This document shows, in pieces, positions 1 through 11,900 of a DNA stretch of 64,000 nt. Both the position numbers and the translations under genes were made by a program. Below the pieces are notes generated by a model that was not told the DNA's origin, ran no database searches, and worked only from the letters and a program-made list of their open reading frames with translations. The stretch is from assembly GCA_036365455.1 (NCBI GenBank), contig JAWQUS010000003.1, positions 9,506,001 through 9,570,000 of the forward strand, given 5' to 3'. This stretch comes from Macrosoma leucophasiata. Its lineage: Eukaryota; Arthropoda; Insecta; Lepidoptera; Hedylidae. Positions within the stretch are counted from its first letter, which is position 1; the number at the start of each line of letters is the position of its first letter.

Positions 1-55
1 GAATGCCAAGATATTTCCAAGCCTTAAAAAGTTACCAACGTTACCGTGTCCTTAC

Positions 56-3000
56 CTTATATTCAAGCTGATAGATACTTTGTGTGCAGCATTTAGTCAT
101 AACCATGAATCCGCACATCCTCTCTTGCATGCCGAGTGCATATTCTATACTGCGGATCAGATCATTCGTCTTCAGTACCAGCAACGCTTGACGATCTACG
201 TGTTCAAGACACTGGGTCACGTGATGCAGGAAATTTGGCAACTCATTTTGGAATGTCGACTTCTAAAATGTTATAAAACATAATAAATAAAATTAAGTAT
301 TCTTTTTTGAGATTGCTAGCTCACTCTGAATTGTGTTGGTTTATTTTCGAATTGAAAAGATTCTTAAGTTTTTACTGGTACCCCCGGAAGTACCTATGTG
401 CCGCGATTATTCAATGTCGACACGCTTTCCAATTTAGGGGGCTAAAAACGTTATTCGACTCCCGAGTTCATACATGCATACACGCATATACTCGTACTGT
501 GTATACACGTAGAGCAATAACTACGCCTACGGCAAACACCACCAGAAAAAGAAGAAAAATATCATACCTAAAGTGTTTTTTTTTTCAAATAAGTACCTAT
601 TTCTTGTGACAATATTGCAGTTTTATCATTTTGTTAAATAGCAGTGAGGTAATTATTTTGAAGGTTGATGGAATTAAGTCACTTGTATTTTCTCTTTTTT
701 ATACATGGGTTTTATTTTTTAATGTTCTCAGTTATCTGCTACACTGTGGTCCTAGGTTCGATTCCCGGGTCAGAGCTATCAGAGATAAAGGTGTAAAACC
801 GTTTAACTCTGGTTCTATTGGAAATTTTCCATTTTCTGGAAGTGTCCCAGTACCTCGGTTTTTTGGTAATGTGCCTGAAGATATCAGTAGGCTCGCCACC
901 TGTTACATGAGCCAAAAACGTAACCAGCAAATCGTGGGTGTCTGCAAGCATGCATTTACCTCTGCTTAACACTTCGATCGGGGTTACAGGCGTGAAATTA
1001 CGTTTATTTTTAAAGTATTTTAGGTCATAGAATTCAAATTGCATATTTAAAAATGAGCAAAAACTTTAATACGTTGTAAGCGATAAAATCGGTAATAAAA
1101 TTTATATCTGATATCCAATTAAGAATTTTATTAATTCATTTGATATTTTACCGACGTTAATGTAATGTAATTGTATTTAACAGCCACCCATTACTAATGG
1201 GAATTGCACAACACACATTTTCCTGTATCATATAAAATGTATTACTATATCCTCCTTGAACGTTTTTCTATGCAAATATAGGAGGAAATACAAAATTAAA
1301 TAATAAAAATTTATATTAATATAAAATTATTTGCAACGTAATGCGATGACTAGATATATTTGTTGAAAAGTAATTTCCTATTGCAACTAGCTCATAAGCT
1401 GACGCAGCATAATTTTAAATGTTGTATATTCAACTGGGATGATCAAGAACAAACAACCTATAGTGTGAGCAATGAGCAATACAGGAATTAAAATCTATGG
1501 TTTTCGTTTGGTTGATTGGAGAGATTCACAGACTGTAACTCTGAATTTCAATAATTATTGTGTTTAACAGATGTGTCCCAATTTACTTTACATACTTACC
1601 CCCTTATTCATAATCGTATTTTAGCTAAAGTGTTGCTATCCTTTGTCTTTTTCTATCATGCACATTTGACAATGCAACTGACAAAGACAAAGCATTCTAT
1701 AGGTAAAACGTATCTAATGTACGTTTATGAATGAGGGCGCTATTATATAAGACAAATGATATAGATTAGATTATTATTTACTTAGTATAGAGGTGCTTCT
1801 TAAAAGAAAAACAAAAATTTGTCTAGACTGTGAATCTGCACCATAAGATTCTTTCTTTAACTTCTTTATTACACCAGTAGGTTTTAGATTGTAGATTAAA
1901 CACCATAAATTATTCTTACCTCTTCAGACGAGGGTTTTGTTTTATCTATGCCCTTCATAATGACGTCCCAAGGTCTCCCTGTGACCATGCAAGCAAACAA
2001 ACCATACAGATCATTCTTAATTCCAAGCTGTTCAGCATGCGTCTTCATTTCTTCACGGTCTCTAGCTATAATTGAAAGCCACAACTTTGAGTAGTGGTAG
2101 CGAAACTTCTCTGAAAGTTTCTGAAATGAATGCAACATAGCAGATTAAATAAGAATATTCGAACTGCACGTAGTCGTGTTAAGGTCATACCTCACTAGAG
2201 CCACCCGGGACCCGACCAGCGCTCGACCGCCTTGAGTGGTTAGTATTCTTTATAGGAAATTGTATGGAGCTGCGCTCATTCCATAACTCCGGATCGCCCG
2301 ACCGCTTACCGTAAAACGCGCAGGCGGAGCGCGATCTACGCGGGGACGGCGAGTAGACCACTCGGTGACCGCTTGCTTGACTTGCGTTGATTGTGCATTG
2401 CAACCGCGCCGTTCCCAAGTGGACCGCGCGCTACCTGCGAGTCGACCACCCGATAACGAGTGGACGCCGTAAAACAAGGCGGCGCTGGTCGGGTCCCAAG
2501 TGGCTGTAGTGAGCTATGAACTTTAAGCTGTTGAGCAGCATCTGGACGTATGCGATCCGATGCGCACGCGCAAAAAATATTTGTTGCTTGACAGGATCTT
2601 ATTTTGGGTAACGTTCACATATTATTTAAATCATGAAGTGGCAAACACGCATACAGTTCACACCTGACATGACGAACGAGCCGCCGCCATTATCGACACG
2701 GGCACGACCCGTGTGATCGGTATTCCAATTACCACCAACCGATGGCTAGAGCGAAAGATGCAGACAACTGCAGACTGCAGCTTATAGGTATGTAGACATC
2801 TACACAAAAATCGGAGGTCAAAATGCAGAGGCACTGGGACCCCCAAAGTTTAAGTCATTGTACCTCTGTGAAAGGGGACCCCCAAAGTTTAAGTCATTGT
2901 ACCTCTGTGAAAGTTACTAAAGGGCTGTACATTATTATCTAACCGGAACACCACAGTTTTGAACACTATCATTCGGCAGCAGATATAATATAGATCAGAG

Positions 3001-5238
3001 CATAATAGATCCTACAGAGTGACTTATACATACAAGCTCTAACATTGACATTCTGCCACCAGACAATTTTGAAATAGCAATAAAATCATATTTCACTTAA
3101 ACTTACTGCATATAATCCATGGTCCAGCAAGTAAACAGTCACATCCTTATCTCCGGGCTCTTTCTTCACTAGGATGTTGCCCGGGTGTGGATCACTGTGC
3201 ACAAAACCGCTCACAAATATCATATGCGAGTATAGATCACCTAATTTTCTACATAAGTCAGGTCTGCTGATGTTGTGTTTCTATACATGCGAAAAATATA
3301 AACTGAGAAATAAAGATTGAAGAGGATTCAATGCAATTTATTTAATGTGATTTTACACAAGTATGCAGATCTCACTGACCATTAATTGGTATAGTATACT
3401 GTAAACATCTTCATGAGAACAACAGGGGTGCAACCGCCTATCGACATTGCTGTCGTCATTGTCATTGCTGTCAAATTTTAAAGTCGATTTTTACTTTAAC
3501 TAAATAACAATAATGGAAATAATATACCATCATCGCTTGTTTATCACCTATGAAAGCGAAAACATCAATCAGATTATCACTACTACTTTTAAAGGAGCTA
3601 CAAATCAACATGAAAATTTGACAGCAATGAAAATGCCAACAGCAATTTCGATAGGCGGTCGCATCTCTGGTCTCTGTCAATTTATATTCCTGAGACATAA
3701 GCTGTTTTGTCATTGTACCCATACGGGGCCAAACATTTCCACCTATTTATTAATTAATATATTTTGGCACTGAACTACTATTTAGAAGCAGGGGAATTGT
3801 TAATGTGATGATGTCTATATGCTGCAAATTCATCATTGGCACTCCAATGCCAGTTAAAATATATCATGACCCAAGAAATAGTCCTTTACCATAATTCCTA
3901 CTTTGTATATAATATATTTTTTAAGCCCTAATATAGTTAAGTTGATAAAAAAAGATAGTGTAATGTTTTTGTGAAGATTGATATGTGCATTATTATGCAA
4001 AACTAATGCAATATTTTTTGTCTAATATATTTTTTATTAGTCAAATGAACTTGAAATTCAATAAGATAAATATGAACTTAACTCTGACCATTAAATCAGC
4101 AGCAATTTTCAGTTAGTCATGTGTAAAAGAAATTATATGTCTATGAGTAAATCAACACTTGGAAATGAATTGCTTAGAGATTTGTGTTCTATTGATAAGG
4201 ATTATATTGGCTTATATTGATTGTGTTTGTGTGGGATTTGAATTACACTTACATCAATGTATTTTACATCATTCACTTGTCCACCCATCACATATTCCAT
4301 AACAAGGACCCTCTCTGTACTATAGTCCCAGAATATTTTAGGTACTTTTAACCACTTGTAATTTTTGAACAATTCTGCAACTTGCTCAGCATTATGTCCC
4401 TCTTGTAGGAAATCCAATTCTTTCGCAATATTCTTCTTAGTTTCCTCCACCAACCATTGCATTTGAAAGTCAGGGAATACTTTAGACATGGTATTAATTA
4501 TGAACTCCATCCAATAAAGATCAATTTTAGTATTTTTCCTAACAAAATGGTGTTGTACTTTCACAGCAACTTCTGGCCCATCTTTTAACTTTGCTCTGTG
4601 GACCTGTGCTAAGGAGGCTGTGCCAAGTGGTTCAGGGTCGAATTCTTCAAATATCTCTTTTGGCTGAAAGCAATTTACTCATACAAAGTGGTCTTCAAAG
4701 TGAGAACTTTGTATCAAAGTTCAAATGTGTAATTATTATGCAATACTTGAATTTTTCTACAAACTACAAACCAACTTTAATAAACAAAATTAATACTTAC
4801 ATCCTGTTTCAAGTCCTCTTGAATAACTTTGTATAATTCATCAACAGTGTTCTTAGGGGCATCCTTATGCAAAATACGCATCGTCGTCACATATTCATTG
4901 GGTAATAAATAATCAAGTGCACCAACATGTTGACCAACTTTGATGTACACACCTTTGTTTGCTATGCACAGCTTCAGCAATTTCTCTGCCCCAATTTGAT
5001 GAGCCTCACTTTTCACCTCCGCGTACTCCTTCGAGGTCTTATCCCATTCCTTGCTGTACAACATAGACTGGTACGTCCTCCCGATCTCCACAGCCGTGCA
5101 TGCTGTTCTTGTTAACCGTACCACAGCAAGGGAATTATAATCGGTATCGTTGAACTTAAATGCAACAAATGCACTTCCTACTGCAACTCCACCGTACAAT
5201 CCATATTTCGCAACTCTCGATAAGTTCCTCGTCAACAT
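56..5238 (-). CDS. ADCK1: aarF domain-containing kinase 1 (ADCK1), C-terminus beyond left edge
   Basis: Atypical kinase of the UbiB/ADCK family; the family acts in mitochondria on lipid or coenzyme Q homeostasis. Coding exons in transcript order: 4801-5238, 4253-4663, 3107-3280, 1920-2120, 56-262, all with GT-AG borders and all in phase 0 (477 codons seen; human ADCK1 is about 523 residues, so roughly the last 40-50 are off the window). Visible family marks: the KVGQ motif at residues 100-103, the Ala-rich loop GTASLAQVH at 160-168, the ATP-binding lysine in VAVKVQ (181), catalytic HSDPHPGN (311-318; vertebrates have Cys where Ser is here) and LLDHG in place of DFG (334-338). The start chosen is the ATG at 5236-5238, followed by a basic N-terminus and a hydrophobic stretch, as expected for a mitochondrial protein. 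An in-frame GTG 33 bp upstream is not needed. Divergent from RpL18A. Confidence 0.93.
735..1005 (+). mobile_element. tRNA-derived SINE family T1, 5'-truncated copy
   Basis: Carries the B-box GGTTCGATTCC, then the body (TGTGCCTGAAGATATCAG, AGGCTCGCCACCTG) and the end GGGGTTACAGGCGTGAA shared with the full copy at 30546-30857. Lies in an ADCK1 intron. Confidence 0.75.
1010..1910. other. ADCK1 intron, AT-rich, nothing recognised
   Basis: About 900 bp of AT-rich intron between the SINE copy and the exon at 1920. I see no coding potential, repeat or RNA in it. Confidence 0.5.
2191..2514. mobile_element. GC-rich MITE with about 32-bp terminal inverted repeats
   Basis: Left end CTCACTAGAGCCAC and right end GTGGCTGTAGTGAG are inverted copies that continue as GGGACCCGACCAGCGC, about 32 bp with a few mismatches. 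The 324-bp interior is much more GC-rich than the surrounding ADCK1 intron. No clear target duplication is visible, so the superfamily is open. Confidence 0.7.
2636..3060 (-). mobile_element. Bm1-like SINE, degenerate copy with internal tandem duplication
   Basis: Matches the family that ends ...GCTTGTTTGCCACTTCCATAACAT-polyA on its sense strand (here minus). A 38-bp block starting GGACCCCCAAAGTTTAAG is present twice in tandem at about 2838-2913. Lies in an ADCK1 intron. Confidence 0.65.
3290..4250. other. ADCK1 intron without a recognised element
   Basis: AT-rich intron between exons 3107-3280 and 4253-4663. Two GTCATTGCTGTC-like runs near 3440-3475 have near-inverted partners near 3615-3645 (GACAGCAATG), a weak stem. 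Nothing else is recognised. Confidence 0.45.
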
Positions 5239-5366
5239 ATTGATATACGTAGCATCAATAGTTAATATCACATAGATTTAAGCACTTCAATCTTCAAAAC
5301 AAGTTACAAAAATGAAATTAATTTAATTTCATTCCTCATAATCCTGATTCTATCGTGAACTATACT

Positions 5367-5440
5367 GACTGACTACTGTCAATGACCAATTTGACTGACT
5401 TGACTTGTGTCAGTCAGTGTCAGTGTCAAGTCAAGGTCAA
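5367..5440. repeat. GTCA/TGAC-rich palindromic tract upstream of ADCK1
   Basis: Short inverted repeats built from TGACTGAC, TGACTTGAC and GTCAAGTCA lie about 130-200 bp upstream of the ADCK1 ATG, between the two divergent genes. They could be a regulatory tract or a simple repeat. Nothing in the sequence decides. Confidence 0.45.
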
Positions 5441-5693
5441 TGAACTAAGGTCTGGTGCCGAATTAAGAATTTTTCTAATACGAATATTGTTCGATCGGGA
5501 CGTGACGATCCCATGGCTCGGTAGTGGACTAAAATTCTTCTGTTAGTGCGTAGTCCATAGATTTGTATTATTATGGCGTAGTCAGTCAAAAAATAAGTCA
5601 GTCATTCACAATGAATAGGCAAATGAATTATAATATTGAACTAACAAAGCATAATTATAGGTACGTAAAATAATATGTATGCAAGTATGTATC

Positions 5694-5750
5694 TTCACGC
5701 CCCTTTCAGCCCCTGACAGGGTAGGCAAAGAGTGTGAAGCGCCAGTTACT
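5694..5750 (+). repeat. Fragment of interspersed repeat (CACGCC...GGGTAGGCAAAGAGTG family)
   Basis: One of at least five fragments of a family with the core ATGTATCTTCACGCC ... GGGTAGGCAGAGAGTGTG. Other members are near 34160-34215, 48420-48475, 50110-50215 and 52290-52345. Dispersed lepidopteran repeat of unknown class. Confidence 0.55.
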
Positions 5751-5924
5751 TATTCAATGTGAATCAAAATTAAATCGGCTCATCTAAATCAACAGAGTTT
5801 CTCCTAAAAAAAAATGGTTTACACCGGTTTTTAAACAGGCCTACATCACTATTCATACGTTATTGGTCTGTGAAATTATAATCTGTAATCTGTGATTCTT
5901 AGCAATTCATAGTATTCATACTAT

Positions 5925-5950
5925 TTCATACGCCATCTTTCTTTTGATTG
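5925..5950 (+). promoter_or_regulatory. Candidate polypyrimidine (TCT/TOP-type) initiator of RpL18A
   Basis: A pyrimidine run, CCATCTTTCTTTTG, lies about 55-60 bp before the RpL18A start codon. Insect ribosomal protein genes typically start transcription inside such a TCT motif rather than at a TATA box (established for the class). The exact start site is inferred from position and base composition only. Confidence 0.45.
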
Positions 5951-5996
5951 AGATCCGTTTCCGTTGACAGATCTTTTTAGCTATAAATTTCAGAAA

Positions 5997-8900
5997 ATGA
6001 AGGCGAAAGGAGAGGTAAGTTTTCAAAAAATCAGCAATGAACTGAAGATTATGTGTGGACGGATAAACCGTAATGATATATATTCGAAGTCTGCCAACAT
6101 AAGTAATAATTTGTGATACGAAACTCGAAATTCTGTTTGGTAGGAGCAGTACACGTTGTCCCGGTAGCGCATTTATAAAAATTGTATGTTTCTAAAAGCG
6201 TCTGAAGAAAATTAAAGGCGCTTGTGATGGAAAGGAAGTTTTCGAAACCATATTGTGAATGTTTATGTGGCAGAAGATAATATTTGTGATATTTAGTTTT
6301 ATAGGTTATGTCATGTTGTTTGGTACGTATTTATCCACTTGCATTTATTTACAATATTTTGTTTAGTTGAGGGAGTATGAGGTGATCGGCCGCAAGCTGC
6401 CGTCGGAGAGCGAGCCGAAGCCTCCTCTCTATAAAATGAGGATCTTCTCTCCTGATCCTATTGTTGCCAAATCACGTTTCTGGTACTTCTTACGGCAACT
6501 CAAGAAATTCAAGAAGACTACGGGTGAAATTGTTTCAATTAAGGTGAGAGAAATGTACTCATTGAAATACACATAAGGTAATACACACAACAACAACTAT
6601 CAATTATAAAAAAAAAAAATTCATTGAGAGAAAATAAGAATAAGAAACATTTATTTGACACACAGCGAGACACTTAAAACAGACATAAAACGTAACAGGT
6701 AACAGAGAAAAGACAACACATTTTCTAAAAATTAATACATAATATGTGTCTCACGGCTGCCAAAAAGGTGTCCTGTTCAGCAAATGTCAGGTACCTTCAT
6801 ATAAAAGGTACGTGACACTGGTTTTCAACAGGACCCTCAGTGAGTGAACCACGGATGTCAAATTTATAATATAGGATAATTGTACTAATACTTATACAAG
6901 GTACATACATACGGATATAAAACAGATAATAAGCCATTAAAATAACATACTTAATAAAACAATAAATGTAATACATACTAGTAAATAATAAATAATAATA
7001 AAGCCTTTATTGTTCTGATCTCTACAAGTTTTTTTTTTATATCATCTTATATTTATGTTAGTTGTTAGTACCTGTCTTAATTTAGATTAGTAGGGTTAGT
7101 ACTTTTTGGAGATTCAGTCCCATTTTGGGTATAGGCCTCCTCCATCCTTTTCCAGGCAGTCCAATCTTTGGCGAGATTGAGCCAGTTAGAGCCAACTGTC
7201 TGGACTATGTCATCAGTCCACCGTTTATAAGGCCTTCCAACATTTCTTTTGCCTGGTGGCCCTTTCCAGCTTGTGGTTTGTAATGTCCACCTGTCCTCCA
7301 CAAATCGTGAGATATGGCCAGCCCATCGCCACTTTAATGCTAGTGCTTTTGTTAGTGCATCTGTCATTTTAGTCTTTATCCTAATTTGACTACTTTTTAT
7401 CTTTGTATTTTACTTATCCGCAATATATTCCTCTCCATTGCTCTCTGTGTGGTTACAATTTTCTGTTTTGTTTTGTTGGTGTGAACCCAGGTTTGGCATC
7501 CATATAGTAGGCTGGGTAATATGCATGTTTCCATTACTGTTTTTTTGAGATCTAAGTTATAATGGCCTTTAAGAATTTCTTTCAGTGACCAGAATTTTTT
7601 CCATGCAATGTTTACTCTCCGTTGTATTAACCATAGTTTTACTGAATGTCACTTGCTTTCCTAAGTATATATAGGTTTCCACATACTCTATGATGTTTTC
7701 CTCCACCAATATTGGCTTTTTGAGATGGTTTGTCATTACCCTAGTCTTGCTTGCATTCATTTCTAGGACTACTTTAGAACTTTCTTTTGCTAGTGAGCAT
7801 ATCATTTTTTGTAGTGCATTTGGTGTTTCAGCTAGGAGGACTATGTCATCTGCAAACCTCAAGTGGTTTAGATATTTTTTGCCTATTTGGATGCCTTCTT
7901 GAGTCCAGTCTAGTTTCTGAAATATGCTTTCTAAAACAGCAATGAACAGTTTTGGAGAAATGGGATCTCCTTGTCTTACGCCTCTTTCGATCTATATAAG
8001 GTCACTTCTCGTTTCGAGTTTTACTTTACTGGTACTGTTAGCATAGATGTTTTTCAGAATATTTATATATTTGCTGTCAACATTTGAGAGTTTCAGTGCT
8101 TCCCAGATTGAACTATGACTGATTGTATCAAAAGCTTTGCTGTAATCAATAAAGGCCAAATATAAGGGTTTGTTAAATTCTTTGTATTTCTCAATTGTTT
8201 GCTCTAGTGCCTGTAAGTGGTCTGTTGTGCTGAAACCCGATCGAAAACCAGCTTGTTCTATTGGCTGTAATTTCTCTATATCAGGAGATATTCTGCTCAG
8301 GATTATGGATGCAAACAATTTGTATACACTTGCTAATAAACTGATGGGGCTGTAGTTACTGATGTCTAAAGGATTGCCTTTTTTATAGATAAGTGTTATC
8401 TCTGAAGTACACCATTGTTGTGGAACTGTTTCACAATCCAATATGCAATTGAAAAGCTTTGTGAAATGATGAAGAAGAATAGGTGTCCCACATTTAAGAG
8501 CTTCATTAGTTATCCCATCAGGTCCTGGACTTTTATCTGATTTTAGTTTTTTAATGTGGTCATCTACTTCAGTTTCGGTTATAGGTTTTATTGTTTTTGT
8601 AGGAGCACTATAGTTTTGTGTTTGTAGATTTTCTAGGTGTTTTCTTTTATTGTACAATTCTTTGTAATATTTTGTAGCGTGGTTAATCACATCCTTTCTT
8701 GTTTGTGTTTCCTGAGTTTTCGATTTCAATTTTTGTATCCATGTATCTTGTAGTTTTAGGTCTTTGAAAGCTCTTTTTGTACTTCTATAGTTCGCACGGT
8801 TTCCTGTGATTATATTTTGTCTGTTTCTTATAATCTTGCTTAATGGATTTGTTTATAACTTTAAACAGTTTGGAAAGTTCCTTATTCATGAGTTTGTCTC

Positions 8901-11900
8901 TAGGTTTTGTGTTTATTAGTTCCGTCCGTTTCTCTATTAGCCTCTTTGTTTCTTCACTCAATATTTTATGTTGTTTTCTCTGTCTGTAACTAGTTTTGAT
9001 ACCATTCAAAATGGACTTTTCTATTATATTGTAATAGCTCTGTATGTTCATAGGTTCCTTGACGTTTTCTTTTAAATAAAGATTTAGGCATTCCATTTAG
9101 CTTTTGGTTTCTCTGTCAGTTTTTAAAATTATACTTGATGGTCTAAAGTTCTTTCTACTCTTTTTTGGTAGTTTTAAATCGAGCGATGCTCTTACGAGCC
9201 TATGATCAGAAGGGAATTTCAAGTTTTTGAGAACCCCAGTGTTGGATATTAGGTGCGGGCAGTTTGTTAGTATGTAGTCTATTTGTTTGTTGTTTTCTGA
9301 TCAGGCGAGATCCAAGTCCATCTACGGCTCACTTTTTTCTTAAAGAATGTGTTCATAATTGAGAGTTTATGTTCCAGAGCAAAATCTATTAATTGTGCGC
9401 CCCGATCATTTCGTTCTCCAAGGCCGTACTTGCCCATGATTATATTCTCACCTTCTTTCGGGTGTCCTATTTTCGCATTGAAGTCGCCCATTAATATAAC
9501 TTTGCCATCTGATTTGGACAGTGCTTCTGTGATGGTGTCATAAAATTTGTGGACCTCTTCCTCAGTTGCTTTCTCGGTGGGTGCATAAACTGTGAGTGAA
9601 AGGTGCAAATCTTCTATTTTCAACTGCATAAGAGCAACCCTCTCTGAGAGACCCATGAAGTTAATTATGTTGTTCTTCAGTGTTTTCGTCAGTAAAAATC
9701 CAACCCCGTGTCTCCCCTTAGTTTCGCCAATGTAACATAGTATGTAATCTGTATATTCTTCTATATTGCAACCCATTCTCTTTACTTCTGAAAGTCCTAT
9801 TATGTCGAAGTTTACTCTTTCAAGAGCGTGTGTAAGTTGAAGGTATCTTTCTGTTGAAGAGAGGGATCTCACATTATATGTGCATATTTTAAGAGCGTCG
9901 CTTTTTCGTTTAATTTTAATAGATGGAGGGTATTGGTCGTTATTCCCCACGGGGACCAGCCGGCTTGGGGAATATATACACACTACAAAAAATAGTAGTA
10001 GTACAGGTACAAAAAATAATAAATAGATTAATACCAAAGTAAATAAAATATAAGTAGATAAAAAACATCTTAACTGCACGCTTGTTTACCACACCCATAA
10101 CATAAAAAAAAATCAGCCTTGAGATAATACTTTACTTGTGCAGTTACCAAACATTATATTGAATTAGTACTTAGAAATTGTATAATAGCACTGGCTTTTA
10201 CATTGTTAAATTGTTTTTTTTTTTTTATTAATTACATTTTATATTCTATTCTATTATTATTTGTTACAAATTTGTATAAGAGATGTTTAGATTTGACAAA
10301 AAGTAGGTTGCCAATAATTAAGTAGGTATATCCATTTTCTAAATGTTTAAGAGAAAATTCAATTTTGGTACTTTGCCTTTATGTGTGGATAGTAATCAGC
10401 AATTCGTTAATTTAAATTAGGAACTTAAGAACACATATTGTATTTTATACATTGATCTAGCTAAACAATTATAATTTTGCAAATATTTAATGTATGCTGC
10501 TTAAAGTTGTCTTTTGAACATTTTATATTGTTGTAAATTAACTTTGAATTCAAATCATTCCAGGAAATCCCAGAGAAGAGCCCGATTAAGATCAAGAACT
10601 TCGGTATCTGGCTACGTTACGAGTCCCGGTCAGGTGTACACAACATGTACCGTGAATACCGTGACTTGAGCGTGGGCGGTGCTGTCACTCAATGCTATAG
10701 GGATATGGGTGCCCGTCATAGAGCTAGAGCTCATTCCATCCAGGTATTTATTTATTCTGTGATAAATATTTCTCTGTCTATATTTTTGTCTGAACATTTA
10801 TGTTTGAATTTATCAATTGGTTAACTTTTTCAACTTAAATTAAGACAGGTACTAACAACTAACATAAATATAAGATATAAAAACTTGTAGAGATCAGAAT
10901 AATAAAGGCTTTATTATTATTTTAATGTGCACTCGATTTTGGTCGAATTTTTTGCATACGTATTCTTAAAAAAGCGCACTAATTATTGTAGAAGCATGTA
11001 GTAAGCTAGCTTATAGAAAACGAATGTTTTCGTATTCCAAGTAATTTCACTCAAAATAACCTCAAAAATGACAAAATCGTTAATAACTCTGCAACTATAT
11101 GTAGTAGGCCGGCAAAACTTTACAGGATCGTGTGAAATAATAGGTACCAGAAGACACTAAAGTGAAGTCCTTGGTCTTGTTCATTCGAGAGCCATAGCAT
11201 TTTTCCATTTTTTTAAGACAATAACTCCGGAACCATGCTAGTCATGATAATGAAAATTTTGGCATAAATATGCACAATTTTAACTCTGAAGCTGTTGGAG
11301 GCACAAATTTAAAATTGCGAGCACATTGAGACGCACAAATTATCTGCATCATTCAATTCCTGAAAGAAAGATACTTTTTTCTGGGCGAACGCACTGCTTG
11401 GATTAATTTAATTAACTGTGTCCTTCTTTTTAATGTAACTTCACGCTTCACCATTCACCAAAGGGTAGGCAGAACAGAGATAAATGCATACATTCAAGCA
11501 TACATGCAAACACAATTTTCTAGTGACGTTGTGTGAAAGATATCTGAAGGCACAATACCATTCATACTCCTAGAGTGGCCCTAAAAATATTCCGTAATAG
11601 AATTATCCTGATAACCAACAGGGGATCGAACCATTTGAACCCAGGATCTCATTGTTAGAGTAGAATTATTGGTCTTGATTCTCTACAATCATTTAAGTCA
11701 CAAATATCACAATGGCTTTTTTTTTTATGTAATTGATGTGGCAAACAAGCATGCAGTTCACATTGATGTTAAGTGATGACTGCAGCCTATAGACACCCAC
11801 ACAAAGACCAAGGTCAAAATGCAAATGCGTTACCACTCCTGAGGCCTAAGGTGTTATGCCTCTGTGCCGGAAATTACAGGGCCGTACATGGCTACTTAAT

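Larger units (their letters stand above)
6982..10080 (-). mobile_element. RTE-clade non-LTR retrotransposon, decayed, in a RpL18A intron
   Basis: Antisense to RpL18A. Reading on the minus strand, it has a hydrophobic leader, an apurinic-type endonuclease (about 9110-10079), a reverse transcriptase (about 7080-9096) and a 3' end AATAAAGGCTTTATTATTATT with short ATT repeats, the kind of 3' tail RTE elements have. The reading frame is broken near 9300 and near 7990 and probably between 8729 and 8785, so it is dead. A 5'-truncated copy of the last about 75 bp sits at 10845-10920 on the opposite strand. Confidence 0.85.

Noticed and set aside
5236..5271. Upstream GTG as the ADCK1 start
   Set aside because: The ATG at 5236-5238 gives the expected family N-terminus; GTG starts are not usual in animal nuclear genes.
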